Shown here one piece after another: positions 7,667 through 17,769 of a DNA stretch of 35,209 nt. The number at the start of each line of letters is the position of its first letter. Position 1 is the stretch's first letter. Both the position numbers and the translations under genes were made by a program. Under the pieces are notes generated by a model. The model was given only the letters and a program-made list of their open reading frames with translations, made no database searches and was not told the DNA's origin. This stretch comes from Paracidovorax wautersii (GTDB taxonomy: Bacteria; Pseudomonadota; Gammaproteobacteria; Burkholderiales; Burkholderiaceae_C). The stretch is taken from positions 1-35,209 of the forward strand of contig WNDQ01000042.1 of the NCBI GenBank assembly GCA_009912175.1, given 5' to 3'.

Positions 7667-9088
7667 ATGGGACGCACGCTCTACGACAAGATCTTCGACG
7701 AACACGTCGTGCACACCGAAGAAGACGGCACCGCCGTGCTCTACATCGACCGCCACCTGGTCCACGAAGTGACCAGCCCGCAGGCCTTCGAGGGCCTGCG
7801 CGAGGCCGGCCGCAAGGTCTGGCGCGTGAGCTCCATCGTGGCCACCGCCGACCACAACACGCCCACCACCGGCTGGGAGCTGGGCTACGACGGCATCGAC
7901 GACCCGATCAGCAAGGAGCAGATCGTCACGCTCGACAAGAACATTGCCGAGGTCGGCGCCGCCGCCTTCTTCCCCTTCATGAGCAAGCGCCAGGGCATCG
8001 TTCACGTGATCGGCCCGGAAAACGGCGCCACCCTGCCCGGCATGACGGTGGTGTGCGGCGACAGCCACACCTCCACGCACGGCGCGTTCGGCGCGCTGGC
8101 ACACGGCATCGGCACCAGCGAGGTCGAGCACGTCATGGCCACACAGACGCTGCTGGCCAAGAAGGCCAAGAACATGCTGATCAAGGTCGAGGGCAAGGTC
8201 GCCCCCGGCATCACCGGCAAGGACATCGTGCTGGCCATCATCGGCCGCATCGGCACGGCTGGCGGCACCGGCTACACCATCGAGTTCGCGGGCTCGGCCA
8301 TTCGCGCGCTGTCCATGGAAGGCCGCATGACGGTCTGCAACATGGCCATCGAAGCGGGCGCGCGCGCGGGCCTGGTGGCCGTCGACGACAAGACCATCGA
8401 CTACATCAAGGGCCGACCGCTGGCACCCACCGGCGTCGAATGGAGCCAGGCCGCGGCCTACTGGCGCACGCTGCACTCGGACGCGGACGCCAAGTTCGAC
8501 GCCGTGGTCGAGCTCGACGCCACCCAGATCAAGCCGCAAGTCACCTGGGGCACCTTGCCCGAGATGGTGCTGCCCGTCGATGCCGTGGTGCCCGATCCGG
8601 ACAAGGAAAAGGACGCCAGCAAGCGCGACGCCATCGAGCGTGCGCTGACCTACATGAACCTGGAGCCGGGCAAGCCGCTGTCCGACATCTTCGTGGACAA
8701 GGTCTTCATCGGCTCGTGCACCAACAGCCGCATCGAGGACATGCGCGAGGCCGCCGCCGTGGTCAAGAAACTCGGCCAGCGTGTGGCCCGCAACGTCAAG
8801 CTCGCCATGGTCGTGCCCGGCTCCGGCCTGGTCAAGGCGCAGGCCGAGCAAGAAGGCCTGGACCAGATCTTCAGGGCCGCCGGCTTTGAATGGCGCGAAC
8901 CCGGCTGCTCGATGTGCCTGGCCATGAACGCCGACCGGCTCGAACCCGGCGAGCGCTGCGCCTCGACCAGCAACCGCAACTTCGAAGGCCGCCAGGGCAC
9001 GGGTGGCCGCACCCACCTCGTCAGCCCCGCCATGGCCGCGGCCGCCGCGGTGCACGGCCATTTCGTCGACATCCGCCAGTTCGCCTGA
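7667..9088 (+). CDS. leuC: 3-isopropylmalate dehydratase large subunit
   Basis: LeuC, with LeuD, interconverts 2- and 3-isopropylmalate through 2-isopropylmaleate, the second step of leucine synthesis. The 473 residues are full length. The three [4Fe-4S] ligands are Cys351 ([11 protein letters not shown]) and Cys414/Cys417 (GCSMCLAMN). [14 protein letters not shown] and [10 protein letters not shown] are further aconitase-family landmarks. The start has a clear AAGGAG seven bases before the ATG. leuD and leuB follow on the same strand, separated from leuC by a tiny lipoprotein gene. Confidence 0.98.
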   Translation: MGRTLYDKIFDEHVVHTEEDGTAVLYIDRHLVHEVTSPQAFEGLREAGRKVWRVSSIVATADHNTPTTGWELGYDGIDDPISKEQIVTLDKNIAEVGAAAFFPFMSKRQGIVHVIGPENGATLPGMTVVCGDSHTSTHGAFGALAHGIGTSEVEHVMATQTLLAKKAKNMLIKVEGKVAPGITGKDIVLAIIGRIGTAGGTGYTIEFAGSAIRALSMEGRMTVCNMAIEAGARAGLVAVDDKTIDYIKGRPLAPTGVEWSQAAAYWRTLHSDADAKFDAVVELDATQIKPQVTWGTLPEMVLPVDAVVPDPDKEKDASKRDAIERALTYMNLEPGKPLSDIFVDKVFIGSCTNSRIEDMREAAAVVKKLGQRVARNVKLAMVVPGSGLVKAQAEQEGLDQIFRAAGFEWREPGCSMCLAMNADRLEPGERCASTSNRNFEGRQGTGGRTHLVSPAMAAAAAVHGHFVDIRQFA

Positions 9089-9116
9089 GCCCGCCCTCTT
9101 TTTTTGGAGCACCACG

Positions 9117-9248
9117 ATGCACAAGAAACTGATCGCCCCCTGCGCCCTCGTCCTGCTGGCCGCCATGCTGTCCGGCTGCAACACCGTACGCGGCATGGGC
9201 GAAGACGTCCAGCGCGCGGGCAGCGCCATCGAGCGCGCCGCCAAGTAA
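9117..9248 (+). CDS. Entericidin A/B-like small lipoprotein
   Basis: A 43-residue peptide has a Lys-bearing N-terminus (MHKK), a hydrophobic stretch and the lipobox LSGC. Lipidation at Cys21 would leave a 23-residue mature peptide ([20 protein letters not shown] and three more residues). The GxGxDxQxAGxAIE pattern is that of the entericidin EcnA/EcnB family. In E. coli EcnAB is a toxin-antidote pair of cell-envelope lipoproteins; the function of lone copies like this one is not established. A TTTTTTTGGAG ribosome site lies nine bases upstream. It sits between leuC and leuD and is presumably transcribed with them. Confidence 0.85.
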   Translation: MHKKLIAPCALVLLAAMLSGCNTVRGMGEDVQRAGSAIERAAK

Positions 9249-9278
9249 TCCACGCCTCCACTTTTTTGGCGAACCATT

Positions 9279-9926
9279 ATGAAACAATTCACCGTGCACA
9301 AGGGCCTGGTGGCCCCCCTGGACCGCGAGAACGTCGACACCGACGCCATCATCCCCAAACAATTCCTCAAGTCGATCAAGAAGACCGGCTTCGGCGTCAA
9401 CGCCTTCGACGAGTGGCGCTACCTGGACCAACCCGGCCAGCCCGGCGTGCCGGAGTCGCAGCGCAAGCCCAACCCCGACTTCGTGCTCAACCAACCGCGC
9501 TACCAGGGCGCCTCGATCCTGCTGACGCGCCGCAACTTCGGCTGCGGCTCCAGCCGCGAGCACGCGCCCTGGGCGCTGGACCAATACGGCTTTCGCGCCA
9601 TCATCGCGCCCAGCTTTGCCGACATCTTCTTCAACAACAGCTTCAAGAACGGCCTGCTGCCCATCGCCCTGCCCGAGGCCACGGTCAGCCAGTTGTTCGA
9701 CGAGGTCCACGCCTTCCCGGGCTACGCGCTGACCATCGACCTCGAACGCCAGGTCATCGTGCGCCCGCAGGGCGAAGAAATCGCCTTCGACGTCATCCCG
9801 TTCCGCCGCTACTGCCTGCTCAACGGCTTCGACGATATCGGCCTGACGCTGCGCCACGCCGACAAGATCCGCGCCTACGAAGCCGAACGCCTGGCAACGA
9901 AGCCCTGGCTGGCCCATACGATGTAG
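9279..9926 (+). CDS. leuD: 3-isopropylmalate dehydratase small subunit
   Basis: LeuD supplies the swivelling domain that completes the LeuCD active site. The 215 residues match the long bacterial LeuD type. Landmarks are [20 protein letters not shown] near the N-terminus and the substrate loop [15 protein letters not shown]. It starts 30 bp after the entericidin-like gene, with ATG directly after a weak ribosome site. The order leuC-ecn-leuD-leuB keeps the two subunits in one transcript. Confidence 0.98.
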   Translation: MKQFTVHKGLVAPLDRENVDTDAIIPKQFLKSIKKTGFGVNAFDEWRYLDQPGQPGVPESQRKPNPDFVLNQPRYQGASILLTRRNFGCGSSREHAPWALDQYGFRAIIAPSFADIFFNNSFKNGLLPIALPEATVSQLFDEVHAFPGYALTIDLERQVIVRPQGEEIAFDVIPFRRYCLLNGFDDIGLTLRHADKIRAYEAERLATKPWLAHTM

Positions 9927-9960
9927 GTTCCCCCCGAAGCGCCTGTGGCGCCGGCCCCGA

Positions 9961-9975
9961 CCCGGCAAAGCCGGG
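9961..9975. other. Small hairpin between leuD and leuB
   Basis: CCCGGC/GCCGGG with a three-base loop lies in the 152-bp gap between leuD and leuB. There is no T tract, so it is more likely a processing or stability element than a terminator. The rest of the gap is a GC-rich stretch changing to a pyrimidine-rich leader before leuB. Confidence 0.3.
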
Positions 9976-10078
9976 CCACGCTGGCGCTGGGTTCGGGCGT
10001 CTCATTTTTGGCCGCCGCATCATTGCGTGCAGCGCCAATCAATCCCCCCTTCTTTTTCCTTCCTTGAGTGAAGTCATC

Positions 10079-11161
<1,083 letters not shown>

Positions 11162-11183
11162 TCGGCCAGTTCCCAACCGGTTC

Positions 11184-11214
11184 AAGGCGGCCTGCGGGCC
11201 GCCTTTCTTTTTTC
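11184..11214 (+). terminator. Rho-independent terminator after leuB
   Basis: A perfect 9-bp stem AAGGCGGCC/GGCCGCCTT with a TGCG loop is followed by TCTTTTTT. It closes the leu genes. The converging catabolic operon ends 19 bp further on, so the stem may serve both strands, although the T tract is only on the leu side. Confidence 0.9.
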
Positions 11215-11232
11215 GAAAAGACCTCGGACCGC

Positions 11233-12162
11233 CTAGGCGCTTGTGCTTGCCAGCGCATGAAGCGCAAGCCCCGCCGCGCTCATGGACGCGCGAAGAATGC
11301 GGCCCTGGGTGGAATAGGTCACGTACAGGTCCGTGCGGCCGGGGCCGCCGAATGCCATGTTCGTGAGCGAACTACCCGGCACGCCCCGCAGGACTTCGAC
11401 CGGCTCGGCGCGGCCATTGAGGACCCAGACCAGGCCCAGGCCCGGGTTGGCCACCAGCACGCGGCCCTCGGCATCCACGGCCAGGCCATCCGGACCGCTG
11501 GGGCCATAGGACGTGAAGAACTGGCTCACCTTGGCGACGCTGCCATCGGGCAGCAGCGGAACCCGCCACACGCAGTTGCCACGCGTGACGGCCAGATACA
11601 GCACACGTTCGTCGGGCGACAGCGCCACACCGTTGGGACTGGGCACGTTGGCCAGCAGCAGGTCGAGCTGGCCGTTCGGGCGCAGGCGGTACAGGCGGCC
11701 GCTCGGGTCATGCAGGCCGCTCTGCCCCTGGTCGGTGAAGTAGAGGTTGCCGGCACTGTCGAACACCAGGTCGTTCACGCCCTTGAAGCGCTCGCTGTTG
11801 CGGCGCTCCAGGTAAGGCGTGACGTTACCGCTGGCGACGTCCAGGCGCATCAGGCCGTTCTTGTAGTCGGTGATGAGCAGCGTGCCGGCATCCAGGAACT
11901 TCATGCCGTTGGGCTCGCCGTCGTACTCGGCCACCAGCGTCCACACGCCCTGCGCGTTGATGCGAAAGATGCGGCCCCAGGGGATGTCGGTCACGTAGAG
12001 ATGGCCGGCGGCATCGAACACCGGGCCTTCCAGAAAGGAATCCGTGACGGCGCCACCGCGGTTGGCATCAGCCCAGGCACTGCGCTGGCGGCGCCAAAAG
12101 GTGTCGGGGAGCGATGTGAAGGGTGTCAGTTCTCGGATCTGAGGGGCTTGCAGGAGGAACAT
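11233..12162 (-). CDS. SMP-30/gluconolactonase-family lactone hydrolase
   Basis: This 309-residue six-bladed beta-propeller hydrolyses sugar-acid or related lactones with a bound divalent metal. Expected metal ligands are seen in order: Glu45 (SFLEGPVFD), an Asn in FKGVNDLVFD or VPSPNGVALSPDE, and the Asp of GPDGLAVDAEG. The TDIPWGRIFRI and YFTDQGQSGLHDP repeats are blade signatures. There is no signal peptide. It is the last gene of the IclR-associated operon, 21 bp after the LigI-like hydrolase. It therefore probably acts on a lactone in the same route as the two amidohydrolase-fold enzymes. Confidence 0.88.
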   Translation of the reverse strand: MFLLQAPQIRELTPFTSLPDTFWRRQRSAWADANRGGAVTDSFLEGPVFDAAGHLYVTDIPWGRIFRINAQGVWTLVAEYDGEPNGMKFLDAGTLLITDYKNGLMRLDVASGNVTPYLERRNSERFKGVNDLVFDSAGNLYFTDQGQSGLHDPSGRLYRLRPNGQLDLLLANVPSPNGVALSPDERVLYLAVTRGNCVWRVPLLPDGSVAKVSQFFTSYGPSGPDGLAVDAEGRVLVANPGLGLVWVLNGRAEPVEVLRGVPGSSLTNMAFGGPGRTDLYVTYSTQGRILRASMSAAGLALHALASTSA

Positions 12163-12183
12163 ACGTTGGGTTTTCTCTGAGGA

Positions 12184-13077
12184 TCATTGGTGCGGACGCT
12201 CGAATCCATAAAGCCGCGCCGGGTTGTCGACGAGGATGCGGTCCATCACCTCGTCCGAAACGGCCCAGGCCTGCAGCAGGTCCACCAGGGCGGCGTCGTC
12301 CACCGTCCCGGGCGCCTCGGTGGTGTGCGGCCAGTCGCTGCCCCACACCAGCCGCTCGGGGGCGGCTCGGACCAGCGCGCGGCCCAGCGGCAAGGTGTCG
12401 GCGTAACGGGGTGCGGGCACCGTGGAGCGCATGTACGCGCCGGAGAGCTTGACCCAGGTATTGCCGCCGTCGAGCAGCCGGCGCAGGACACCGTAGGCTG
12501 CGGCGGACGGCCCCTCGGCGGGGTTGATCAAGCCCAGGTGGTCGATCACCAAAGGCACGGACAAGGCCTGCAGCACAGGGGCCAGCACGACGATCTGATG
12601 CGGATGCGCGAAGACCTGGATGTGCCAGCCCAGGTGCGCGATCTTGCGAACCAGCGTGGTGAGCATCTCCTGCGTGGTCTCTCCCCAAGCCTGGGGTGAC
12701 ACGAAATTCACCCGCAGCCCGCAGACACGGCGCGCGGCCAACCGGTTCAGCTCGGCATCGGCCACGTCATGCGCGACGACGGCCACACCGCGTGCGCCGT
12801 CGCCCAACTGGTCCAGCGCGTCCAGCGTGCAGGCGTTGTCCACGCCATAGGTCGAGGGCGTCACGACCACGGCGCGGGACGTGCCCAGCCGCCGCTGCAG
12901 TTGCCGGTAGGCGGCCACGGGTGCGTCGGGCGGTGTGCGTCGCCAATGCGGCGACGGTGCAAAGCGGGGGTCGAAGATGTGCATGTGGCTGTCGCAGGCC
13001 AGCGGCGGCAACCGGCGGGCGGGCCGGCCACATCCGACCGAATGCGGCACCGGCCCGGTCAATGGCGGCAAGTTCAT
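12184..13077 (-). CDS. LigI-like amidohydrolase (TIM-barrel lactone hydrolase), copy 1
   Basis: The protein has 297 residues of the amidohydrolase-2/COG3618 group. This group includes 2-pyrone-4,6-dicarboxylate hydrolase LigI, 4-sulfomuconolactonase, fucono- and rhamnonolactonases and galactarolactone isomerase. The N-terminal HxH is His31/His33 (CDSHMHIFDP), His180 is in VIDHLG and Asp248 in VWGSDWPH. This is the same set and spacing I recall for the LigI active site, where no tight metal is needed. GLRVNF and WVKLSGAYM are further family motifs. The gene starts 4 bp after the Bug1 stop, so the two are translationally coupled. The true lactone is unknown. Confidence 0.88.
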   Translation of the reverse strand: MNLPPLTGPVPHSVGCGRPARRLPPLACDSHMHIFDPRFAPSPHWRRTPPDAPVAAYRQLQRRLGTSRAVVVTPSTYGVDNACTLDALDQLGDGARGVAVVAHDVADAELNRLAARRVCGLRVNFVSPQAWGETTQEMLTTLVRKIAHLGWHIQVFAHPHQIVVLAPVLQALSVPLVIDHLGLINPAEGPSAAAYGVLRRLLDGGNTWVKLSGAYMRSTVPAPRYADTLPLGRALVRAAPERLVWGSDWPHTTEAPGTVDDAALVDLLQAWAVSDEVMDRILVDNPARLYGFERPHQ

Positions 13078-13081
13078 GCCA

Positions 13082-14038
13082 TCAGTCCAGTGTGATGTTG
13101 CCCTTGCGGATCACCTCCGCCCACTTGGCATCTTCCTTCTTGAGGAAGTCGGCGAACGCCGCGGGGGTCGATCCAATGGCCTGAGCCCCCAGGTCCGCCA
13201 GGCGCTGCTTCACCTCGTCTTCGTTGAGCACGGCCATCAGCGCCTGCTGCAATTGGGTGGCCACCGCCTCGGGCGTGCCAGCGGGCAGGAACAGGCCGTT
13301 CCACTCGTAGGCTTCGTAGCCGGGGAGGACGGTCTCGGCCACTGTCGGCACATCCGGCAGGCGTTTGGAACGCTCGGGCGCCGACACGGCCAGCGCCCGC
13401 AGTTTGCCGCCGCTGACCAGCGGATACGAGGCCGTCACGGTCGCGAACATGAAATCCACCTGCCCGCCCATCACATCGGCAATCGCGGGGCCGCCGCTCT
13501 TGTAGGGAACATGCACCATGTCCAGATTCAGCTTCTGACGGAACAGCTCCGAAGCCAGGCGCTGCACGGTTCCACTGCCGCCCGACGCAAAGTTGAGCTG
13601 GCCCGGCTCGGCCTTCGCCTTGGCAATCAGATCGTTCACATTCCGGAAGGGCGAGTCCGCCTTTACGATGAGCACATTGGGCATCAGCAGCACCAGTGAC
13701 AGGGGCTGCAGCGCCTGGGCCGCATAAGGCATCTTGGCAAACAGATGCGGATTGATGGAATACGGCGTGGCGTCATAGAGCACTGTGTAGCCGTCGGCCG
13801 GCGCCTTGGCCGCATAGCTCGCGCCGATCGTGCCGCTGGCGCCCGCGCGGTTGTCGACGATCACGCTGGTGCCCAGCCTGGCACCCAGGCGTGTGGCCAG
13901 CACACGCGCCACCGTGTCGGCCGCACCGCCCGGCGCATAGGACACGACGAGGGTGATCGGGCGCTCCGGGAAAGCGGCGTGCGCGGTTGCGGCGACCAAG
14001 GCGCCAGCGGCCACCAGCATTTTGAGGAAAGAGGGCAT
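13082..14038 (-). CDS. Bug-family (TTT) periplasmic solute-binding protein 1
   Basis: A 318-residue secreted binding protein of the tripartite tricarboxylate transporter family captures carboxylates in the periplasm. A signal peptide ends at AHA after about residue 21. Family motifs follow: FPERPITLVVSYAPGGAADTVAR, VIVDNRAGASGTIGA, DGYTVLYD, LNFASGGSGTVQRLASELF, VHVPYKSGGPAIADVMGGQV and LPDVPTVAETVLPGYE. No TctA or TctB membrane subunit is encoded in the window, so it must borrow one from elsewhere or act as a sensor. It is tightly linked to the following LigI-like hydrolase, which suggests related ligands. Confidence 0.93.
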   Translation of the reverse strand: MPSFLKMLVAAGALVAATAHAAFPERPITLVVSYAPGGAADTVARVLATRLGARLGTSVIVDNRAGASGTIGASYAAKAPADGYTVLYDATPYSINPHLFAKMPYAAQALQPLSLVLLMPNVLIVKADSPFRNVNDLIAKAKAEPGQLNFASGGSGTVQRLASELFRQKLNLDMVHVPYKSGGPAIADVMGGQVDFMFATVTASYPLVSGGKLRALAVSAPERSKRLPDVPTVAETVLPGYEAYEWNGLFLPAGTPEAVATQLQQALMAVLNEDEVKQRLADLGAQAIGSTPAAFADFLKKEDAKWAEVIRKGNITLD

Positions 14039-14101
14039 GTTGTCTCCGGGGGTTTTTTTGAATAAGAAGGAACGTGACTGGACGTGTGGGCGGTTCGGCA
14101 G

Positions 14102-15037
14102 TCACGCAGCCGTCGGCACACCAGGCGCACGCGCCAGCACCGCCAGCAGGTTCCTGGCAGCGCCCACGCCCATGTTCACGTACGCGTCCCCCGTCACGCC
14201 GCCGATGTGCGGGCTCAGCACGACGTTCTTTTCGCTCTGGAAGGGGTGGCCGGCGGCCATGGGTTCGACGGCGAAGCTGTCCAGGCCTGCGGCCGACACC
14301 TGGCCCGAGCGCACGGCGGCCAGCAGCGCGGCTTCGTCGATCAGGCCGCCACGCGCGGTGTTCACGACGATCACGCCGCGCTTGCATTGCGCCAGGGTGG
14401 ATGCATTGAGCAAGCCCCGGTTGTCGTCGGTCAGCGGGCAGTGCAGCGAGATGGCATCGGACTCGCGCCAGATCGCCGGCAGGTCCACGCTTTGCACGTA
14501 GGCGGGCAGGTTCCTGGCGAACGGATCGAAGCCGATCACGCGCATGCCCAGGGCGTCGGCCATCCTGGCAAAACGCAGGCCGATGGCGCCCAGGCCGACG
14601 AGGCCCACGGTGCGTCCGCCCAGTTCCAGGCTCTTGTGGGTGGCCTTGTCCCAGTGGCCGGCGTGCATGCGCGCGTCGAGCGGTACGACGGACTTGGCGC
14701 AGGCCAGCAGCAGTGCCAGCGCCTGCTCGGCCACGGCGGCGGCATTGACGCCGACAGCGGCCACGACTTCGATGCCGCGCGCCGTGGCCGCGGCCTTGTC
14801 GATGGTGTCGGTGCCGCTGCCGTGCTTGGAGATGACCTGCAGCGACGGCGCCGCGTCCATCACCGCCGCGCCCACCTTGCCGTAGCGCACGATGATGGCC
14901 ACCGGATCGTGCTGTCGGCACAGGGCGATCAGGTCGTCCTCGGTGGGCGCCTTGCCCGCGTAGACGATGTGGTGGTCCACCAGCAGATCCAGCGCTGGCT
15001 GCGCCAGGTCGGCGCCCGTGACGATGATGGTGCTCAC
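14102..15037 (-). CDS. D-isomer-specific 2-hydroxyacid dehydrogenase
   Basis: The protein is 311 residues long from a GTG start whose GTGA overlaps the stop of the preceding aldolase gene, a classic coupled junction. The frame is open further upstream but runs into the aldolase. The family catalytic set is visible: Arg in NTARGGLIDE, Glu in FAVEPMAAGHPF and His in LSPHIGGVTGDA. The dinucleotide fold is VGLVGLGAIGLRFA, followed by an Asp in VIGFDP, which points to NAD rather than NADP. It would interconvert a D-2-hydroxyacid and a 2-oxoacid, perhaps an intermediate before or after the pyruvate aldolase. The substrate is unknown. Confidence 0.9.
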   Translation of the reverse strand: MSTIIVTGADLAQPALDLLVDHHIVYAGKAPTEDDLIALCRQHDPVAIIVRYGKVGAAVMDAAPSLQVISKHGSGTDTIDKAAATARGIEVVAAVGVNAAAVAEQALALLLACAKSVVPLDARMHAGHWDKATHKSLELGGRTVGLVGLGAIGLRFARMADALGMRVIGFDPFARNLPAYVQSVDLPAIWRESDAISLHCPLTDDNRGLLNASTLAQCKRGVIVVNTARGGLIDEAALLAAVRSGQVSAAGLDSFAVEPMAAGHPFQSEKNVVLSPHIGGVTGDAYVNMGVGAARNLLAVLARAPGVPTAA

Positions 15038-15720
15038 AGCGACTCCCCTTTCTTGAGCACGCCGGCGGCACGCAAGGCGGCCGGCAGCCATTTCGAGGCG
15101 GTGTCGCCGCGCGCGATGGCGTCCAGGCGGGCGGCCTCGTCGGCCACCTTCTGGTCGGCCAGGGCCAGCAGCGCTGGCGCCTTGGCGCGTTCGATGACCA
15201 CCACGCCATCGGCATCGCCCACGACCAGGTCACCCGGATTCACCACCGCACCGCCGGCCGTGATGGGGTGGTTGATGCGGCCCGGCACGAACTTGGTCGG
15301 GCCGGCCGGATTGAAGCCCGCGCAAAAGACCGGAAAGTCCAGTTCCAGCAACTCCAGCTTGTCGCGGATGACGCCATCGACCACCACGCCGCCAAGCTGC
15401 AGCTTCTTGCAGGCGCTGAGCATCAGCGTACCCATCAGCGCCGCCGTCTGGTCACCCTTGCCGTCGATCACCAGCACGTCGCCGGGCCGGGCCAGGGCGA
15501 TGGCCGCGTGGATCATGAGGTTGTCGCCCGGACGCACTTCCACGGTGAAGGCGGGGCCCGCCAGCTTAATGTGGGAATCCACGGGTGCGACACGGCTGTG
15601 CAAGGTTCCGCGGCGGCCGGCCACGTCGGCCAGGATCGCGGCCTGAAAGGTGGCCGCCTTCTGGACGACCTCGGCGCTCACGCGCTCGATGTCACGGATG
15701 ATTTCGGGGAGTTGGCTCAT
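15034..15720 (-). CDS. RraA-superfamily class II pyruvate aldolase (CHA/HMG aldolase-like)
   Basis: This 228-residue protein belongs to the family of 4-carboxy-4-hydroxy-2-oxoadipate / 4-hydroxy-4-methyl-2-oxoglutarate aldolases (LigK, GalC, ProA). These use Mg2+ or Mn2+ to split such acids into pyruvate plus oxaloacetate or pyruvate. Landmarks are RPGDNLMIHAAIALARPGDV, GVVVDGVIRDK with the Arg-Asp pair that binds pyruvate and metal, and GDLVVGDADGVVVI. The close relative RraA (RNase E inhibitor) lacks the C-terminal extension seen here. The LigI-like hydrolases in the same operon favour the aldolase role. The gene follows Bug2 by 50 bp and overlaps the dehydrogenase by 4 bp. Confidence 0.88.
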   Translation of the reverse strand: MSQLPEIIRDIERVSAEVVQKAATFQAAILADVAGRRGTLHSRVAPVDSHIKLAGPAFTVEVRPGDNLMIHAAIALARPGDVLVIDGKGDQTAALMGTLMLSACKKLQLGGVVVDGVIRDKLELLELDFPVFCAGFNPAGPTKFVPGRINHPITAGGAVVNPGDLVVGDADGVVVIERAKAPALLALADQKVADEAARLDAIARGDTASKWLPAALRAAGVLKKGESL

Positions 15721-15770
15721 GGTGTTTCAACGGGGTTGGAGGAAAAGAAAACGGGAGGTGGTCCTCGGTC

Positions 15771-16784
15771 TCATTCGGCCTTGATGCCGCCGTCCCGGAT
15801 GACCTTGGCCCACTTGGCGGAGTCGGCCTTCTGCAGCTCGCCGAGCTGCTGGGGTGTGCCGCCCACGAGCGTCACGCCCAGCCTTTCGGCCAACGCCACC
15901 ACGGCCGGGTCCTTGAGCGCCTGGTTGATCTCCTGGTTCAGGCGCTGCACGATGGCGGCCGGTGTCTTGGCGGGCACGAACACGGCCTGCCACTGCTCGA
16001 CCACGAAGTCGCGCAGGCCCGCTTCGCCCATGGTGGGGACGTCGGGCAACGCCTTCAGGCGCTGGGCCGACGTAACGGCCAGCGCGCGCAGCTTGCCGGC
16101 CTGCACGTGCGGCAACGCGGCCGCCACTGGTGCAAACATGAACTGCACCTGTCCGGCCAGGGTGTCCTGCAACGCCGGGGTGTCGCCCTTGTAGGGAACG
16201 TGGATGAAACGCGCACCGGTCTGCTGTTGCAGCAGCTCGCCCTGCATCTGCAGGATGGTCCCGTTGCCGCCCGAGGCAAAGGCCAGCGCGCCCGGTTGCG
16301 CCTTGGCCGCCGCCACCAGATCGGCCACGGTCTTGAAGGGCTGGCTCGGGGCCACCACCAGCATGTGGGGAATCGTGCCGAGGATGACGACCGGCTCGAA
16401 CCCGGCAATCGGGTCATAGGGCAACGGGCCCATCAGGTGCGGCGCGATGGCCTGCGGGCCGATGGACGTGCCCAGCAGCGTGTAGCCGTCCGGTGCGGCC
16501 TTGGCCACGAAGGCCGCGCCGATGGTGCCGGTCGCGCCGGCCTTGTTGTCCACGATCACGTTGGTGGCCAACGTCTGGCTGATGCGCTGCGCCACGTTGC
16601 GGCCCAGCACGTCGGTGCTCCCGCCTGGCGGATAAGGCACGACCCAGGTGATGACTTTGCCGGCCGGCCAGTCGCTCTGCGCCAGCGCGGGCTGGGCCAG
16701 CCACGGACTCAGGCACGCAGCGCCGGCTGCGGCGACGAGTTGCCGACGCACAGGGTTGGGCAAGAACGATTTGGGGGTTTTCAT
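15771..16784 (-). CDS. Bug-family (TTT) periplasmic solute-binding protein 2
   Basis: The protein has 337 residues starting at MKTPKSF, chosen because GGAGA precedes it. A Met 12 codons earlier overlaps the previous gene's stop but has no ribosome site. The signal peptide carries an Arg-Arg pair (NPVRRQLVAAAG) and ends at PALA after residue 35, so Tat export is possible but not proven. Family motifs are VITWVVPYPPGGSTDVLGR, VIVDNKAGATGTIGAAFVA, DGYTLLGTS, FASGGNGTILQMQGELL and FIHVPYKGDTPALQDTLAGQ. It lies between the second LigI-like hydrolase and the aldolase. It has no membrane partner in the window. Confidence 0.93.
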   Translation of the reverse strand: MKTPKSFLPNPVRRQLVAAAGAACLSPWLAQPALAQSDWPAGKVITWVVPYPPGGSTDVLGRNVAQRISQTLATNVIVDNKAGATGTIGAAFVAKAAPDGYTLLGTSIGPQAIAPHLMGPLPYDPIAGFEPVVILGTIPHMLVVAPSQPFKTVADLVAAAKAQPGALAFASGGNGTILQMQGELLQQQTGARFIHVPYKGDTPALQDTLAGQVQFMFAPVAAALPHVQAGKLRALAVTSAQRLKALPDVPTMGEAGLRDFVVEQWQAVFVPAKTPAAIVQRLNQEINQALKDPAVVALAERLGVTLVGGTPQQLGELQKADSAKWAKVIRDGGIKAE

Positions 16785-16816
16785 GGTTCGAGAGGTCTCC
16801 GTGTTTTGATTTGTTG

Positions 16817-17719
16817 TCATGCGTGGGCCGGTGCAAAGCCGTACAGCGCCTGCGGGTTGTCCACGAGCACGCGGCGTAGCGTTTCGGCGCTACCGGCTTG
16901 CATCGCCCAGTCGTTCAGACGGTCGATCTGGCGGGCGTCGTCCGGCATGGGCTGAAGACCCGCCGATGCGGTCGCATGCGGCCAGTCGCTGCCCCAAAGT
17001 ACGCGATCTGGTGCATCGCGCAGATAGCTCGCGGCCAGGGCATCGAGCGCCGGGTCTTCCACCGAATGGCGCTCGCTCACGATGTAGCCGCCGGACAGCT
17101 TGATCCACGCCTGCCCGCGCTGCAGCAGATCGCGCAGCAACGCGTGGGCGGCATGGCGCCCCGCCAGCGCGGGCGGAATGCGGCCGAAGTGGTCGAACAC
17201 CAGCGGCACGGGCAATTGCCGCAGCACCTCGGCCTGCGCCGCCATCAGGTCCGGGGCCATCAGCACCTGCAGGTGCCAGCCCAGAGGCGCGATGCGACGG
17301 GCCAGCGGCTTCAGCGAATCCACCGTGCCCGAGACGCCCAGCGACAGATTCAGCCGCACGCCGCGCACGCCAGCGTCGTGCAGGCGCTGCAGGTCGGCAT
17401 CGCTTTCGCGGCCGTCGATGACCGCCACGCCACGTGCCGAAGGCCCCAAGGCATCCAGCGCCGCCAGCATGCAGCGGTTGTCGCTGCCATAGGTCGACGG
17501 CGTGACCAGCACGGTGCGCGTGGTACCGATGCGCTGCTGCAATGCCCGCAAGTCCTGCACCGAGGCATCGGGCGGCAACAGCCGGGCGCCGGGCGCGGCG
17601 GGAAAGCGGTGGTCATAGACATGGACATGGCAGTCGCATGCGCCCAGGGGAATCGGGCTGCGGGGCGTGCCGGTTCCCGCCGAGAAACGGACGGGCGTGG
17701 CCAGGCTGTCGCGGGACAT
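16817..17719 (-). CDS. LigI-like amidohydrolase (TIM-barrel lactone hydrolase), copy 2
   Basis: This 300-residue paralogue of the enzyme at 12184-13077 has the same landmark set: His31/His33 in CDCHVHVYD, His177 in VFDHFG and Asp245 in VLWGSDWPH. GVRLNLSLG and WIKLSGGYI also match. The start at MSRDSLATP is where similarity to copy 1 begins; the longer open frame upstream overlaps Bug3 and is a chance extension. Clear divergence from copy 1 (many differences outside the motifs) suggests two related lactones, not a recent duplication. It follows Bug3 by 50 bp, repeating the Bug-then-hydrolase order. Confidence 0.88.
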   Translation of the reverse strand: MSRDSLATPVRFSAGTGTPRSPIPLGACDCHVHVYDHRFPAAPGARLLPPDASVQDLRALQQRIGTTRTVLVTPSTYGSDNRCMLAALDALGPSARGVAVIDGRESDADLQRLHDAGVRGVRLNLSLGVSGTVDSLKPLARRIAPLGWHLQVLMAPDLMAAQAEVLRQLPVPLVFDHFGRIPPALAGRHAAHALLRDLLQRGQAWIKLSGGYIVSERHSVEDPALDALAASYLRDAPDRVLWGSDWPHATASAGLQPMPDDARQIDRLNDWAMQAGSAETLRRVLVDNPQALYGFAPAHA

Positions 17720-17769
17720 GGCAGGACTCGGGAAGAAAAAAGAAGGTCGGCAATCGGCGGCGGGACCGC

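Noticed and set aside
7424-9400. A 658-codon open frame on the minus strand across leuC
   Set aside because: It is antisense to a clearly functional leuC, its translation is low-complexity (Ala, Gly, His, Val, Asp rich), and it matches the third-position GC bias that opens antisense frames in GC-rich genes.
12767-13184. Several open frames on both strands over the end of Bug1 and the start of hydrolase 1
   Set aside because: They are Arg/Ala/Gly-rich shadows of the two coupled genes and have no ribosome sites.
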